Below are positions 57,459 to 64,000 of a DNA stretch of 64,000 nucleotides, piece after piece. Both the position numbers and the translations under genes were made by a program. The notes below the pieces were generated by a model that was given only the letters and a program-made list of their open reading frames with translations, was not told where the DNA came from and made no database searches. The DNA comes from Vibrio zhugei. GTDB taxonomy: Bacteria; Pseudomonadota; Gammaproteobacteria; Enterobacterales; Vibrionaceae. Location of the stretch: the NCBI RefSeq assembly GCF_003716875.1, contig NZ_CP033078.1, forward strand, positions 124,001-188,000, read 5' to 3'. How positions within the stretch are numbered: position 1 is the first letter of the stretch; each line of letters starts with the position of its first letter.

Positions 57459-57601
57459 AATGTCGAGCAAACCGACACTGTGCAATGATGCATGACAGGC
57501 CTGGCGATTTTGGAGGCTGGCTCGCAAAATACGTTGAAACGGATGACATGGCTATTTTTCGCTTTACTATCTGATGTATAGGGATTTTTTAGGGAAAGGA
57601 C

Positions 57602-58600
57602 ATGTTATTTATTACTAACCGCATGCCGAAGCAGTCGGCACGTTCGCGCGCGGGGCGGCGGATTGATTTTGATTACAAAAATACGGATGTGTCGAAGTGG
57701 CTGTATTTTTGTGAACGTCATGGCGTGGATGAGTATCAAGAAATCATGTCTGACGCGTTCTTTTCTCGCCTCAAACACTTGCCGGATTCCTCGCAATTAC
57801 TTTTTTATATCCATGGTTTCAATTGCAACATGGAGCCGGATGTTTTTAGCCAAGCGGAAACCTTACAAGCGCTACTCAATAGTGATGGTCGTCAGCGAGT
57901 GTGTGTGATTCCGTTAATTTGGCCTTGTGATGATGATGCTCCGCTACAAATTTTAGATGATTATTGGGATGATCAACGCTCGGCGGATTTCAGTGGGATT
58001 GCCTTTAGTCGTTTACTTGATATGTTCGATGAATGGCGGCATGCGCCTGAGCAGCAAGCGAAGCCTTGTTTACGACGCATGAATGTCCTGGCGCATTCCA
58101 TGGGCAATCGCGTGTTAGTCAATACGCTGCATTATTGGGTGGATTTCCATGGTTACGGTGGCATGCCCATGCTGTTTAAAAATGTCTTCATGATTGCGGC
58201 CGATGTGAATAATCGCGTGTTAGAACGCGGCCACAAAGGTGAGTACGTGCCTGACAGTGCTAAAAATGTCGTGATTTATTATGCCAGCGATGATTGGGCG
58301 ATGTCGGCCTCGAAAGTCGCCAACCTTAAAAACCGGATAGCGAGTCGCCGACTCGGTATGACCGGTCCCGCCCAACCTCAATTGCTGCCATCTCAGCGCG
58401 TCTTCAGTATTGATTGTGATGCGTTTAATTCTCGATTTGATTCCAAAGGGCATACCTATTTTCTTACTAATGCACAAGGGGAAGTCAGTCCCATCATTGA
58501 GCATATGGCGGGAATTTTAGATCATGGCGTTGTCGCACCTGCCTTCTGGTTACCCAATGAAATGGATAACTCATCCTCAGTCAGTCCCACTGATGAGTAA
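57602..58600 (+). CDS. Alpha/beta hydrolase
   Basis: A 332-residue hydrolase of the DUF900-like group. The oxyanion strand LLFYIHGFNCNMEPD lies near 66-80 and the nucleophile elbow is VLAHSMGNRVL near 161-171 (serine in HSMG). An aspartate in VVIYYASDDWAM and H in KGHTYFL near 282 could complete the triad. There is no signal peptide, so it is cytoplasmic. The substrate is unknown. The ATG at 57602 follows GGGAAAGGAC. Confidence 0.82.
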   Translation: MLFITNRMPKQSARSRAGRRIDFDYKNTDVSKWLYFCERHGVDEYQEIMSDAFFSRLKHLPDSSQLLFYIHGFNCNMEPDVFSQAETLQALLNSDGRQRVCVIPLIWPCDDDAPLQILDDYWDDQRSADFSGIAFSRLLDMFDEWRHAPEQQAKPCLRRMNVLAHSMGNRVLVNTLHYWVDFHGYGGMPMLFKNVFMIAADVNNRVLERGHKGEYVPDSAKNVVIYYASDDWAMSASKVANLKNRIASRRLGMTGPAQPQLLPSQRVFSIDCDAFNSRFDSKGHTYFLTNAQGEVSPIIEHMAGILDHGVVAPAFWLPNEMDNSSSVSPTDE

Positions 58601-58654
58601 GGTTATGGTGCGCTGCGGTACTGTATATTGACTGTCGTCGTGCTGGCATGGTGA

Positions 58655-58695
58655 CCTCTCCAGCTCTCCCCTAAAAAGGAGAGAGCTGGGAGAGG
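58655..58695. repeat. REP-like imperfect inverted repeat
   Basis: CCTCTCCAGCTCTCC pairs imperfectly with GGAGAGAGCTGGGAGAGG around CCTAAAAA. The composition and CCTAAAAAGG core resemble intergenic palindromic repeats dispersed in Vibrio and related genomes. It lies between convergent genes and could also end transcription. Confidence 0.6.
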
Positions 58696-58725
58696 AATGT
58701 TAGCGTGCTTTGGTTGCGTCGGCGC

Positions 58726-60792
58726 TTAGGCGTTGTGTTGATGACCTGAGTCTTGGGCAATGTTTTCCGATGTGCGAGCAAGCGTTAAGGACAAGCGCTC
58801 AAAGCTGCCACGAATCAGTTCGTATTGTTCTTCGGTAAACTCTTCTTGCGGCAGTTTGCTAAACAGATACTCGGTTGCTTCGGTAAAGTCACTGGTATGC
58901 AAGCCGTGATAGCAACGATAAAACGCATCGGCCAGCGCTTGCTGGAGCTCATCAAGGCTCTCATCAAAGCGGTGACTACAGTTTCCCTGAATCACTTTTC
59001 TTAACCGTAATGACACATGCCCGATATTGAGCGCAGTCAGCGCCAAATCCGTAATATTGCGGGTTTTCGTCATCCCTTTTTCATACGTTGAAATCCGTAG
59101 CAATCGGTCGCCCATGCGTGAGTTAAACCAAATATCGCCTTTGGTTTGTTGTGGCAGTTGTATTAAATCGTGATACGTGTTGTTGATGAGTCGGTTCATC
59201 ATCAATTGTAAGCTCGGGCCCGTAATCAGTTTAAACAGCCAATACAATAAACTGACCCCCACAAAAATCGCGAGCGCGTAACTGACGGTCGAATCGATCT
59301 GAAATGATAGTGACATCCCCGGGCTTGGACGAACAAAAATGGTGAAAGGAATTAAAATACCTAACCCATAAGGCAAGGTCGGCCGATTAGAGAGCGCGAG
59401 TAAACCGACAAAATATGGCGCGGAGAGAATGAGAACTAACAGTTCATAATCACCAGAGCTTTCGGCTAATAAGGGAAGCGCATAGAAAATCGCTAACGGC
59501 AGTGCAAAACATAATCCGACCAATATACGGCGCAGCACCAAGGTCAAAATCATCATGGGTAAACGCGCCATCATGATGGAGAACACGACGGGCAGAATCA
59601 TCATCATTAACACGGCGCTCGATCCTGTGCCTATCCACAAGCTGGCACCGACCAAAAACATGATGGCACTGCGTAATCCTGTCGTCACACCGACGAGTGG
59701 ATCGTGGTGCGGTTTGATACGCGGTGCGTTTAAGAGAATTTGGCGATCACTGGTCAGTGAGTCATAGCTTTTGAGAATGACGATTAAATCGGCGGTGAGC
59801 TCTAACGCAATTTTGAGTAAGCGAACTTCTAAGGCCGATTTCCCCGTCGACTTATTCGAATAATACACTTGCTCGCGGCGCAGTTCTTGTACCAGCTGGT
59901 GGCAGGTTGTAAAGTTATCGGCCTGAGAAATACGCACGAAGTAGCTGTGCATGTTATCGATGATATGCGATAAGTTTTCCGAGACTAATTCGGGATGGTT
60001 GCGTTGTACCCGCCCGAAAATCTGGATGAGTGACAGCAACGACAGGATCTTATTGGACAGCAGATTCGAGGCTCGACTGCGTCCGGGACCGAGTGGTCCC
60101 TCATAGGTGACGGCGGTGGAATCATCATTGAGTGCGGTCAGGGATTCTAAAATACTATCGATGGCTTCATGGCGTGCTTCGTGTGAGCCTTTGGGATCCA
60201 GTTCAATGCAAAGGTAATGCAAAGTTTTATTGATGGTGGTCCGCGCATGGCCTCGTAACACGGAACTGACGCTGATCGGCCAGATCAAGGTACTCACTAA
60301 AGCCGCACAAATCACCCCGACGATGATTTCACTCATACGAGCTTGCGCTGTGGCGAAGATCATCGTGCTGCTGGCTTGGGACGGTTGGATCATCACTAAG
60401 AGTACAATCAAACACGCGGTCATGCCTGCCATGGCAAAAGCATAAATCAGGTTAACGCGGCGCACGAGCGCAGATAGGCCTGAGTTAATACCGAGCCAGA
60501 CAGCTAAGCAGCCAATAGAAATATAGGGATAGGCGGAGAAGTGCTCTAAAAGGACAATGGCAAATATCCCCCCGACAATGGTGCCCAAAATTTGGTACAG
60601 CCCTTTTTCGATGACCAGTCCGCTTTCTGGACGGATTTGCAAAAAAATCGCCCCGATTAATGCCCAATAAGGTCTGTCAAGGTTTAGGAACATTGCGAGG
60701 TAAAGAGAAAGCGCCATCGCAATGACGCCTTTTATGGCAAATCTAACCGAATGAGATTCGGGAAAGAAGATACTGTTAAACAACGCCTGCAT
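58726..60792 (-). CDS. FUSC-family inner-membrane efflux protein (AaeB-like)
   Basis: A 688-residue protein with two sets of membrane helices (about 10-180 and 370-520) separated by and followed by soluble regions, the fusaric acid resistance/AaeB architecture. The opening RFAIKGVIAMALSLYLAMFLNLDRPYWALIGAIFLQ is typical. Together with the adaptor and the small DUF1656 protein upstream it forms an aaeXAB-like exporter, probably for aromatic acids or other toxic organics. The substrate is inferred from the family only. It starts 11 bases after the adaptor stop. Confidence 0.9.
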   Translation of the reverse strand: MQALFNSIFFPESHSVRFAIKGVIAMALSLYLAMFLNLDRPYWALIGAIFLQIRPESGLVIEKGLYQILGTIVGGIFAIVLLEHFSAYPYISIGCLAVWLGINSGLSALVRRVNLIYAFAMAGMTACLIVLLVMIQPSQASSTMIFATAQARMSEIIVGVICAALVSTLIWPISVSSVLRGHARTTINKTLHYLCIELDPKGSHEARHEAIDSILESLTALNDDSTAVTYEGPLGPGRSRASNLLSNKILSLLSLIQIFGRVQRNHPELVSENLSHIIDNMHSYFVRISQADNFTTCHQLVQELRREQVYYSNKSTGKSALEVRLLKIALELTADLIVILKSYDSLTSDRQILLNAPRIKPHHDPLVGVTTGLRSAIMFLVGASLWIGTGSSAVLMMMILPVVFSIMMARLPMMILTLVLRRILVGLCFALPLAIFYALPLLAESSGDYELLVLILSAPYFVGLLALSNRPTLPYGLGILIPFTIFVRPSPGMSLSFQIDSTVSYALAIFVGVSLLYWLFKLITGPSLQLMMNRLINNTYHDLIQLPQQTKGDIWFNSRMGDRLLRISTYEKGMTKTRNITDLALTALNIGHVSLRLRKVIQGNCSHRFDESLDELQQALADAFYRCYHGLHTSDFTEATEYLFSKLPQEEFTEEQYELIRGSFERLSLTLARTSENIAQDSGHQHNA

Positions 60793-60803
60793 ACTAATAT
60801 CGC

Positions 60804-61673
60804 TTATTTAGACTGTTTTAACTGGATAGAAACGGTCATGCCTGCGCTGAGATTGACATCATCTGGGGTCGGATCCAGTTGAATGTCGACAGGAATACGC
60901 TGAGCCAAGCGCACCCAGTTAAACGTTTGTTGTACTTGAGGTAGTAGCTGGCTATTGCCTTGTGTGTTGGAGTCGGCAATGGCTTTGCCAATACTGGTGA
61001 CCTTGCCTGTTAAGGGTTTACCACCGCTCATTAATGTGATGGTGGCTTTTTGTCCGACATGAATCATTGGTACTTTGGTTTCTTCAAAGTAGCCGGTGAC
61101 GTAAAGACTGCCTTTTTGAACCAAAGACAGAACCGATTTGCCTTTGCTTACGTAGTTGCCTTCACGCAGGGATAAATTGACGATGGAGCCTTCTTGTGGC
61201 GCTTTGACCACCGAGCGTTCTACGTCGATTTGAGCCGATTGCAATTTGGCTTCGCTCAGCTTGAGTGTCGCTTCTGCTTGTTTGGCTTGAATACGCGCAC
61301 TTTCGATGGTTTCATCAGAGATCAATTTGCCTTGTTTGCTAAGTTCCACTCGGCGTTGATATTTGTGCTTGGCGAGTTCAAACGCATAGCGATTGCCTTC
61401 GACTTGCGCTTCAAGTTGCGCTAGCGTGGCTTTTGCGCGGGTGTCATCAATGGTGAGAATAACATCGCCCTTCTGCACATGTTGATTGTCTTTGACGTTG
61501 AGATGCGTCACCCAGCCGGAGACATCTGGCGCAATGGTGATGATGTCCGCACGAATTCTGCCGTCACGAGTCCAAGGGGAGTAGAGATAATGTTGCCAGA
61601 CCCAATGGCCAGCGAGTATCGCAACAAGGATAGTGATGATAGTCAGGGAGATACGTAAAGGTTTTTTCATCAT
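60804..61673 (-). CDS. HlyD-family periplasmic adaptor (AaeA-like)
   Basis: Links the inner-membrane pump to the outer membrane. The protein of about 289 residues has one N-terminal membrane helix (SLTIITILVAILAGHWVW), then a biotinyl-lipoyl half (VSGWVTHLNVKDNQHVQKGDVILTID), an alpha-hairpin of two helices and the second half (VKAPQEGSIVNLSLREGNYVSKG). The frame runs to 61721; ATGs at 61673 and 61670 are better because they follow the DUF1656 stop and a GGGAGC site. One operon with its two neighbours. Confidence 0.9.
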   Translation of the reverse strand: MMKKPLRISLTIITILVAILAGHWVWQHYLYSPWTRDGRIRADIITIAPDVSGWVTHLNVKDNQHVQKGDVILTIDDTRAKATLAQLEAQVEGNRYAFELAKHKYQRRVELSKQGKLISDETIESARIQAKQAEATLKLSEAKLQSAQIDVERSVVKAPQEGSIVNLSLREGNYVSKGKSVLSLVQKGSLYVTGYFEETKVPMIHVGQKATITLMSGGKPLTGKVTSIGKAIADSNTQGNSQLLPQVQQTFNWVRLAQRIPVDIQLDPTPDDVNLSAGMTVSIQLKQSK

Positions 61674-61681
61674 GGTGGTGG

Positions 61682-61897
61682 TTAGCTCCCGAGTAAGTAA
61701 ACAATGAGTGCGAAATAGCAAATATACAAGCCGACTTCAAACCAAGCGACTCGCCAAATTTTTGTGTAAAGGCCGGTTCTATACAGGGTAAAGCGCGTTA
61801 CCCAAGACAGAATAAAGGCCAGCGGCGCAAATAGAACCAAGGGGCTAAATAATAAACCACCCAGTGCTAATTCTTGAAACATATTGGAAAATCCCAT
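61682..61897 (-). CDS. DUF1656 small membrane protein (AaeX-like)
   Basis: A 71-residue protein with two hydrophobic helices (LALGGLLFSPLVLFAPLAFILSWV and VGLYICYFALIVYLLGS), matching DUF1656. It is the first gene of the aaeXAB-like operon and ends eight bases before the adaptor start. Confidence 0.88.
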   Translation of the reverse strand: MGFSNMFQELALGGLLFSPLVLFAPLAFILSWVTRFTLYRTGLYTKIWRVAWFEVGLYICYFALIVYLLGS

Positions 61898-61912
61898 TCT
61901 AGTGGTTTATTG

Positions 61913-61945
61913 ACACCCATATCGACTACTTTACCTGATGGGTGT
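61913..61945. promoter_or_regulatory. Inverted repeat upstream of the efflux operon
   Basis: ACACCCAT at 61913-61920 and its exact complement ATGGGTGT at 61938-61945 lie 16 to 48 bases before the operon's first start codon. The spacing would suit a dimeric regulator. No linked regulator gene is visible in the window. Confidence 0.4.
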
Positions 61946-62119
61946 TCATATTGTGTTAAATAGGTAAAGAGAGCTGAGAATAACCAAGCTTTAAAAAGGA
62001 ATAGACGATAAATACGCGAGACGAACAATACTGCATGATGTGCGGTTAGTTATTATTGATAGAATAAGCACGATATAGTTTTAACCCTGAACCATCTTCT
62101 AATCAAGTGTTTCTTCGCT

Positions 62120-62725
62120 TTACGCAAGTGACTGGTGAATGGTTTGAGCAAGAAATGGCACCAGTTCTTGTTCAAACCAAGGGTTTTTCTTCAGCCAGAT
62201 ATTATTACGCGGCGATGGATGCGGTAGCGGTATGATCGTCGGCGCCCAGGTTTCCCATTGTTTTACTGTGTCTGTTACGGTTTTCGGATGGGGGGTTGGT
62301 AAATACGCGTTTTGCGCGTATTGGCCCACCAATAACGTAATTTCGATGTTGGGCATATGCTCCAGCAAGGCTGGGTGCCATTGTGGCGCGCACTCTTTAC
62401 GAGGGGGTAAGTCGCCACTTTTCCCTCGGCCCGGATAGCAAAATCCCATCGGTAAAATGGCCACTTTTTGTGGGTTATAGAACGTGTCTTTATCGGTCCC
62501 CATCCAATGTCTGAGGCGATCACCACTGGCATCGTCCCACGGAATGCCGCTCTTATGTACTTTCAGTCCCGGAGCCTGACCGACGATAAGAATACGTGCT
62601 TGTTGATGAGCTTGAATCACTGGGCGCGGACCTAGAGGTAAAGATGCTGCGCATCGTTGGCAGTGCGTAATTCGCTCTAAAAGCTCGTTGAACGTTTCCG
62701 GGTAAGTGGGAATGAGGTCAGACAT
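62120..62725 (-). CDS. Uracil-DNA glycosylase family protein
   Basis: A 201-residue UDG-fold protein. ILIVGQAPGLKVHKSGIPWDDASGDRLRHWM (about 46-76) is the GQAPG active-site loop of this superfamily branch. LPMGFCYPGRGKSGDLPPRKEC and PLPHPSPRNNIWL provide the conserved late histidine motif. Several cysteines near 22-25 do not form the complete iron-sulphur set of family 4. Function in uracil or other base excision is probable but the substrate is not established. Confidence 0.85.
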   Translation of the reverse strand: MSDLIPTYPETFNELLERITHCQRCAASLPLGPRPVIQAHQQARILIVGQAPGLKVHKSGIPWDDASGDRLRHWMGTDKDTFYNPQKVAILPMGFCYPGRGKSGDLPPRKECAPQWHPALLEHMPNIEITLLVGQYAQNAYLPTPHPKTVTDTVKQWETWAPTIIPLPHPSPRNNIWLKKNPWFEQELVPFLAQTIHQSLA

Positions 62726-62857
62726 AGAGTCTCCTTAGCCATGAAAGCGCAGAAAGAAAACGCGACACCGAGAACAAATGGTCGGTTTATTGCTTTTTTC
62801 CCTACTGGTTATCCAGTAAACTGCCGCTGTCTATTTTTGATTATGAATTGAGTGATT

Positions 62858-63445
62858 ATGCTACAAAACCCTTTGCAGCTTCGCCTTGAGAAGTTCGAAC
62901 CTTGGCAACAGATTACCTTTATGGCGAGCTTATGTGAACGCATGTATCCAAACTACGCCGTTTTTTGTCATCACACTGATTTTTCTGGCGCTCGGGTGTA
63001 CCGCGAGATACTAGACAGTGTGTGGGAATTGTTGACGGTGAAAAATGCCAAAATCAACTTTGAACGCCAATTGGAGAAGCTGGAAGATATTATTCCTGAC
63101 TCTCAAGAATACGATTTTTATGCGGTCTATCCGGCGATCGATGCCTGTGAAGCCTTAGCCGGTTTACTGCATGGTTTATTGGATCGTGATGGGTTGCTTG
63201 ATGCGGTGATGAATGTCAGCCAAGTGTCTTTGCGCACGGTGGTACAACTGGAAGAAGCGCAAGGTTCTGAGGTCATCACCAATGATAATCAAAAACAGAA
63301 TGAGACGGTCTGTGCGGAGTGGGATGTGCAATGGGCCATTTTCCGTCCTTTAAAAGATGCCAAAGAGCGCGATATTGAGCTGATTAAAGATTTACGCCAA
63401 GAGCTCCGCGATGAAGGCGTGAGCAATATTGGTATGAGCGTCTAA
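62858..63445 (+). CDS. yjaG: YjaG family protein (DUF416)
   Basis: A 195-residue cytoplasmic protein of unknown function. MLQNPLQLRLEKFEPWQQITFMASLCERMYPNYA and VYPAIDACEALAGLLH are characteristic of DUF416. The frame is open from 62852, but the ATG at 62858 gives the usual start. It precedes hupA, as in other gammaproteobacteria. Confidence 0.92.
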   Translation: MLQNPLQLRLEKFEPWQQITFMASLCERMYPNYAVFCHHTDFSGARVYREILDSVWELLTVKNAKINFERQLEKLEDIIPDSQEYDFYAVYPAIDACEALAGLLHGLLDRDGLLDAVMNVSQVSLRTVVQLEEAQGSEVITNDNQKQNETVCAEWDVQWAIFRPLKDAKERDIELIKDLRQELRDEGVSNIGMSV

Positions 63446-63949
63446 CCGTCCCGCGTTATTTCCCCCTTCCGGTGTGCGACGGGGGAACCCCTTCTGTTTT
63501 CCTATTGTTGTGTTTGTGGTCTTTCGAGGCCCAGTCTTTGATCGTATATTCACTCGGTTTGACCCGTCATGAGAGCGTGTTTGGGCGTGAGTGGTACTTT
63601 TCTGGTGTTTGCATGAGATGCGCGATATAACGCACGTTTTACCTATTTTCTCTTGGTCGATAATGCCATGAGTTGTGTCATCCAATTGTCATCATTTTTC
63701 GCTAGGAAATGGATGAAATCACAGGCCATTATTGGGCTGAACCGACAGTCGAGTTGGGTCACCTCGCCATTTATTGCGTCAAAATTAGCCAAGAAAAATG
63801 GTCAAGGATTACCAATTTGTGAGATCCCACTCATATTATGGTCAAAAGTGCGTCAGAGTCACTGATCTTAGTCGACAAACCTTTGCCATACGGGCTATTT
63901 ATGTTTTAGAGTGAACCTAACTCGATAACCTATAAAGAAGGGAAACCTA
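63446..63949 (+). other. Noncoding region between yjaG and hupA
   Basis: About 500 bases with no convincing gene. A stem TTTCCCCC...GGGGGAA near 63459-63487 right after yjaG may be a terminator. The rest presumably holds the hupA promoter and leader; GAAGGGAAACC just before the hupA ATG is its ribosome site. Confidence 0.5.
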
Positions 63950-64000
63950 ATGAATAAGACTCAATTGATCGATTTTATCGCAGAAAAAGCAGACCTAACA
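63950..64000 (+). CDS. hupA: DNA-binding protein HU-alpha (partial, N-terminus)
   Basis: The window ends after 17 codons reading MNKTQLIDFIAEKADLT, the standard HU-alpha N-terminus. AAGGGAAA precedes the ATG. HU packs and bends chromosomal DNA. The gene is cut only by the window edge. Confidence 0.9.
   Translation, partial: MNKTQLIDFIAEKADLT

Noticed and set aside
63392..63865. Small frames on both strands between yjaG and hupA
   Set aside because: No ribosome site, no recognisable domain and mutual overlap; this is more likely the hupA promoter region.

Overview
The window looks like a chromosomal segment from a Vibrio or close Vibrionaceae relative. The backbone gene order (yicC/rph-pyrE, slmA, coaBC/radC, rpmB-rpmG, mutM, coaD, a waa/kdkA lipopolysaccharide core block, hldD, a surface polysaccharide locus, wecA, galU, yjaG-hupA) is the arrangement I associate with Vibrio. 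The assignment rests on gene content and order only; no database was searched.

1-6.8 kb: accessory DNA, probably the right end of a genomic island sitting against the 3' end of yicC, an insertion site known for SXT/R391-mobilised MGI-type islands. It carries the tail of a large gene (perhaps a DUF1156-type anti-phage methylase), a PLD-SNF2 helicase, the DNA ADP-ribosyltransferase toxin/antitoxin pair darT-darG, and a convergent tyrosine integrase. 6.8-15.7 kb: housekeeping genes (yicC, rph, pyrE, lpxL, slmA, coaBC, radC, rpmB, rpmG, a small membrane protein, mutM).

15.7-32.1 kb: lipopolysaccharide core and lipid A assembly: two glycosyltransferases, coaD, three further core transferases including a GT9 heptosyltransferase, kdkA, waaA, a PIG-L deacetylase, a GT4, waaL, waaF, an LpxM-like acyltransferase, ugd and hldD. 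32.2-51 kb: surface polysaccharide locus. Two RfaH-type ops elements mark two transcription units: rmlBADC (dTDP-L-rhamnose) and wza-wzb-wzc followed by a very AT-rich, serotype-specific block (wzx, a frameshifted asparagine-synthase-like gene, wzy, three glycosyltransferases). Three near-identical 1089-bp IS30-family elements lie at the joints of these units. An 8-bp tandem repeat sits just upstream of wzy.

51-55 kb: nested insertion sequences (an IS630 element inside a decayed IS30 relative, then an IS3-family fragment cut by a complete IS66 element). 55-64 kb: wecA, galU, an alpha/beta hydrolase, an aaeXAB-like efflux operon, a uracil-DNA-glycosylase-family gene, yjaG and the start of hupA.

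Taken together, UDP- and dTDP-sugar supply (galU, ugd, rmlBADC), lipid-linked assembly (wecA, glycosyltransferases, wzx, wzy), export (wza, wzb, wzc), ligation (waaL) and the lipid A-core acceptor (lpxL, lpxM, waaA, kdkA, heptosyltransferases) form a nearly complete envelope polysaccharide pathway. Mobile elements have rearranged its control regions.
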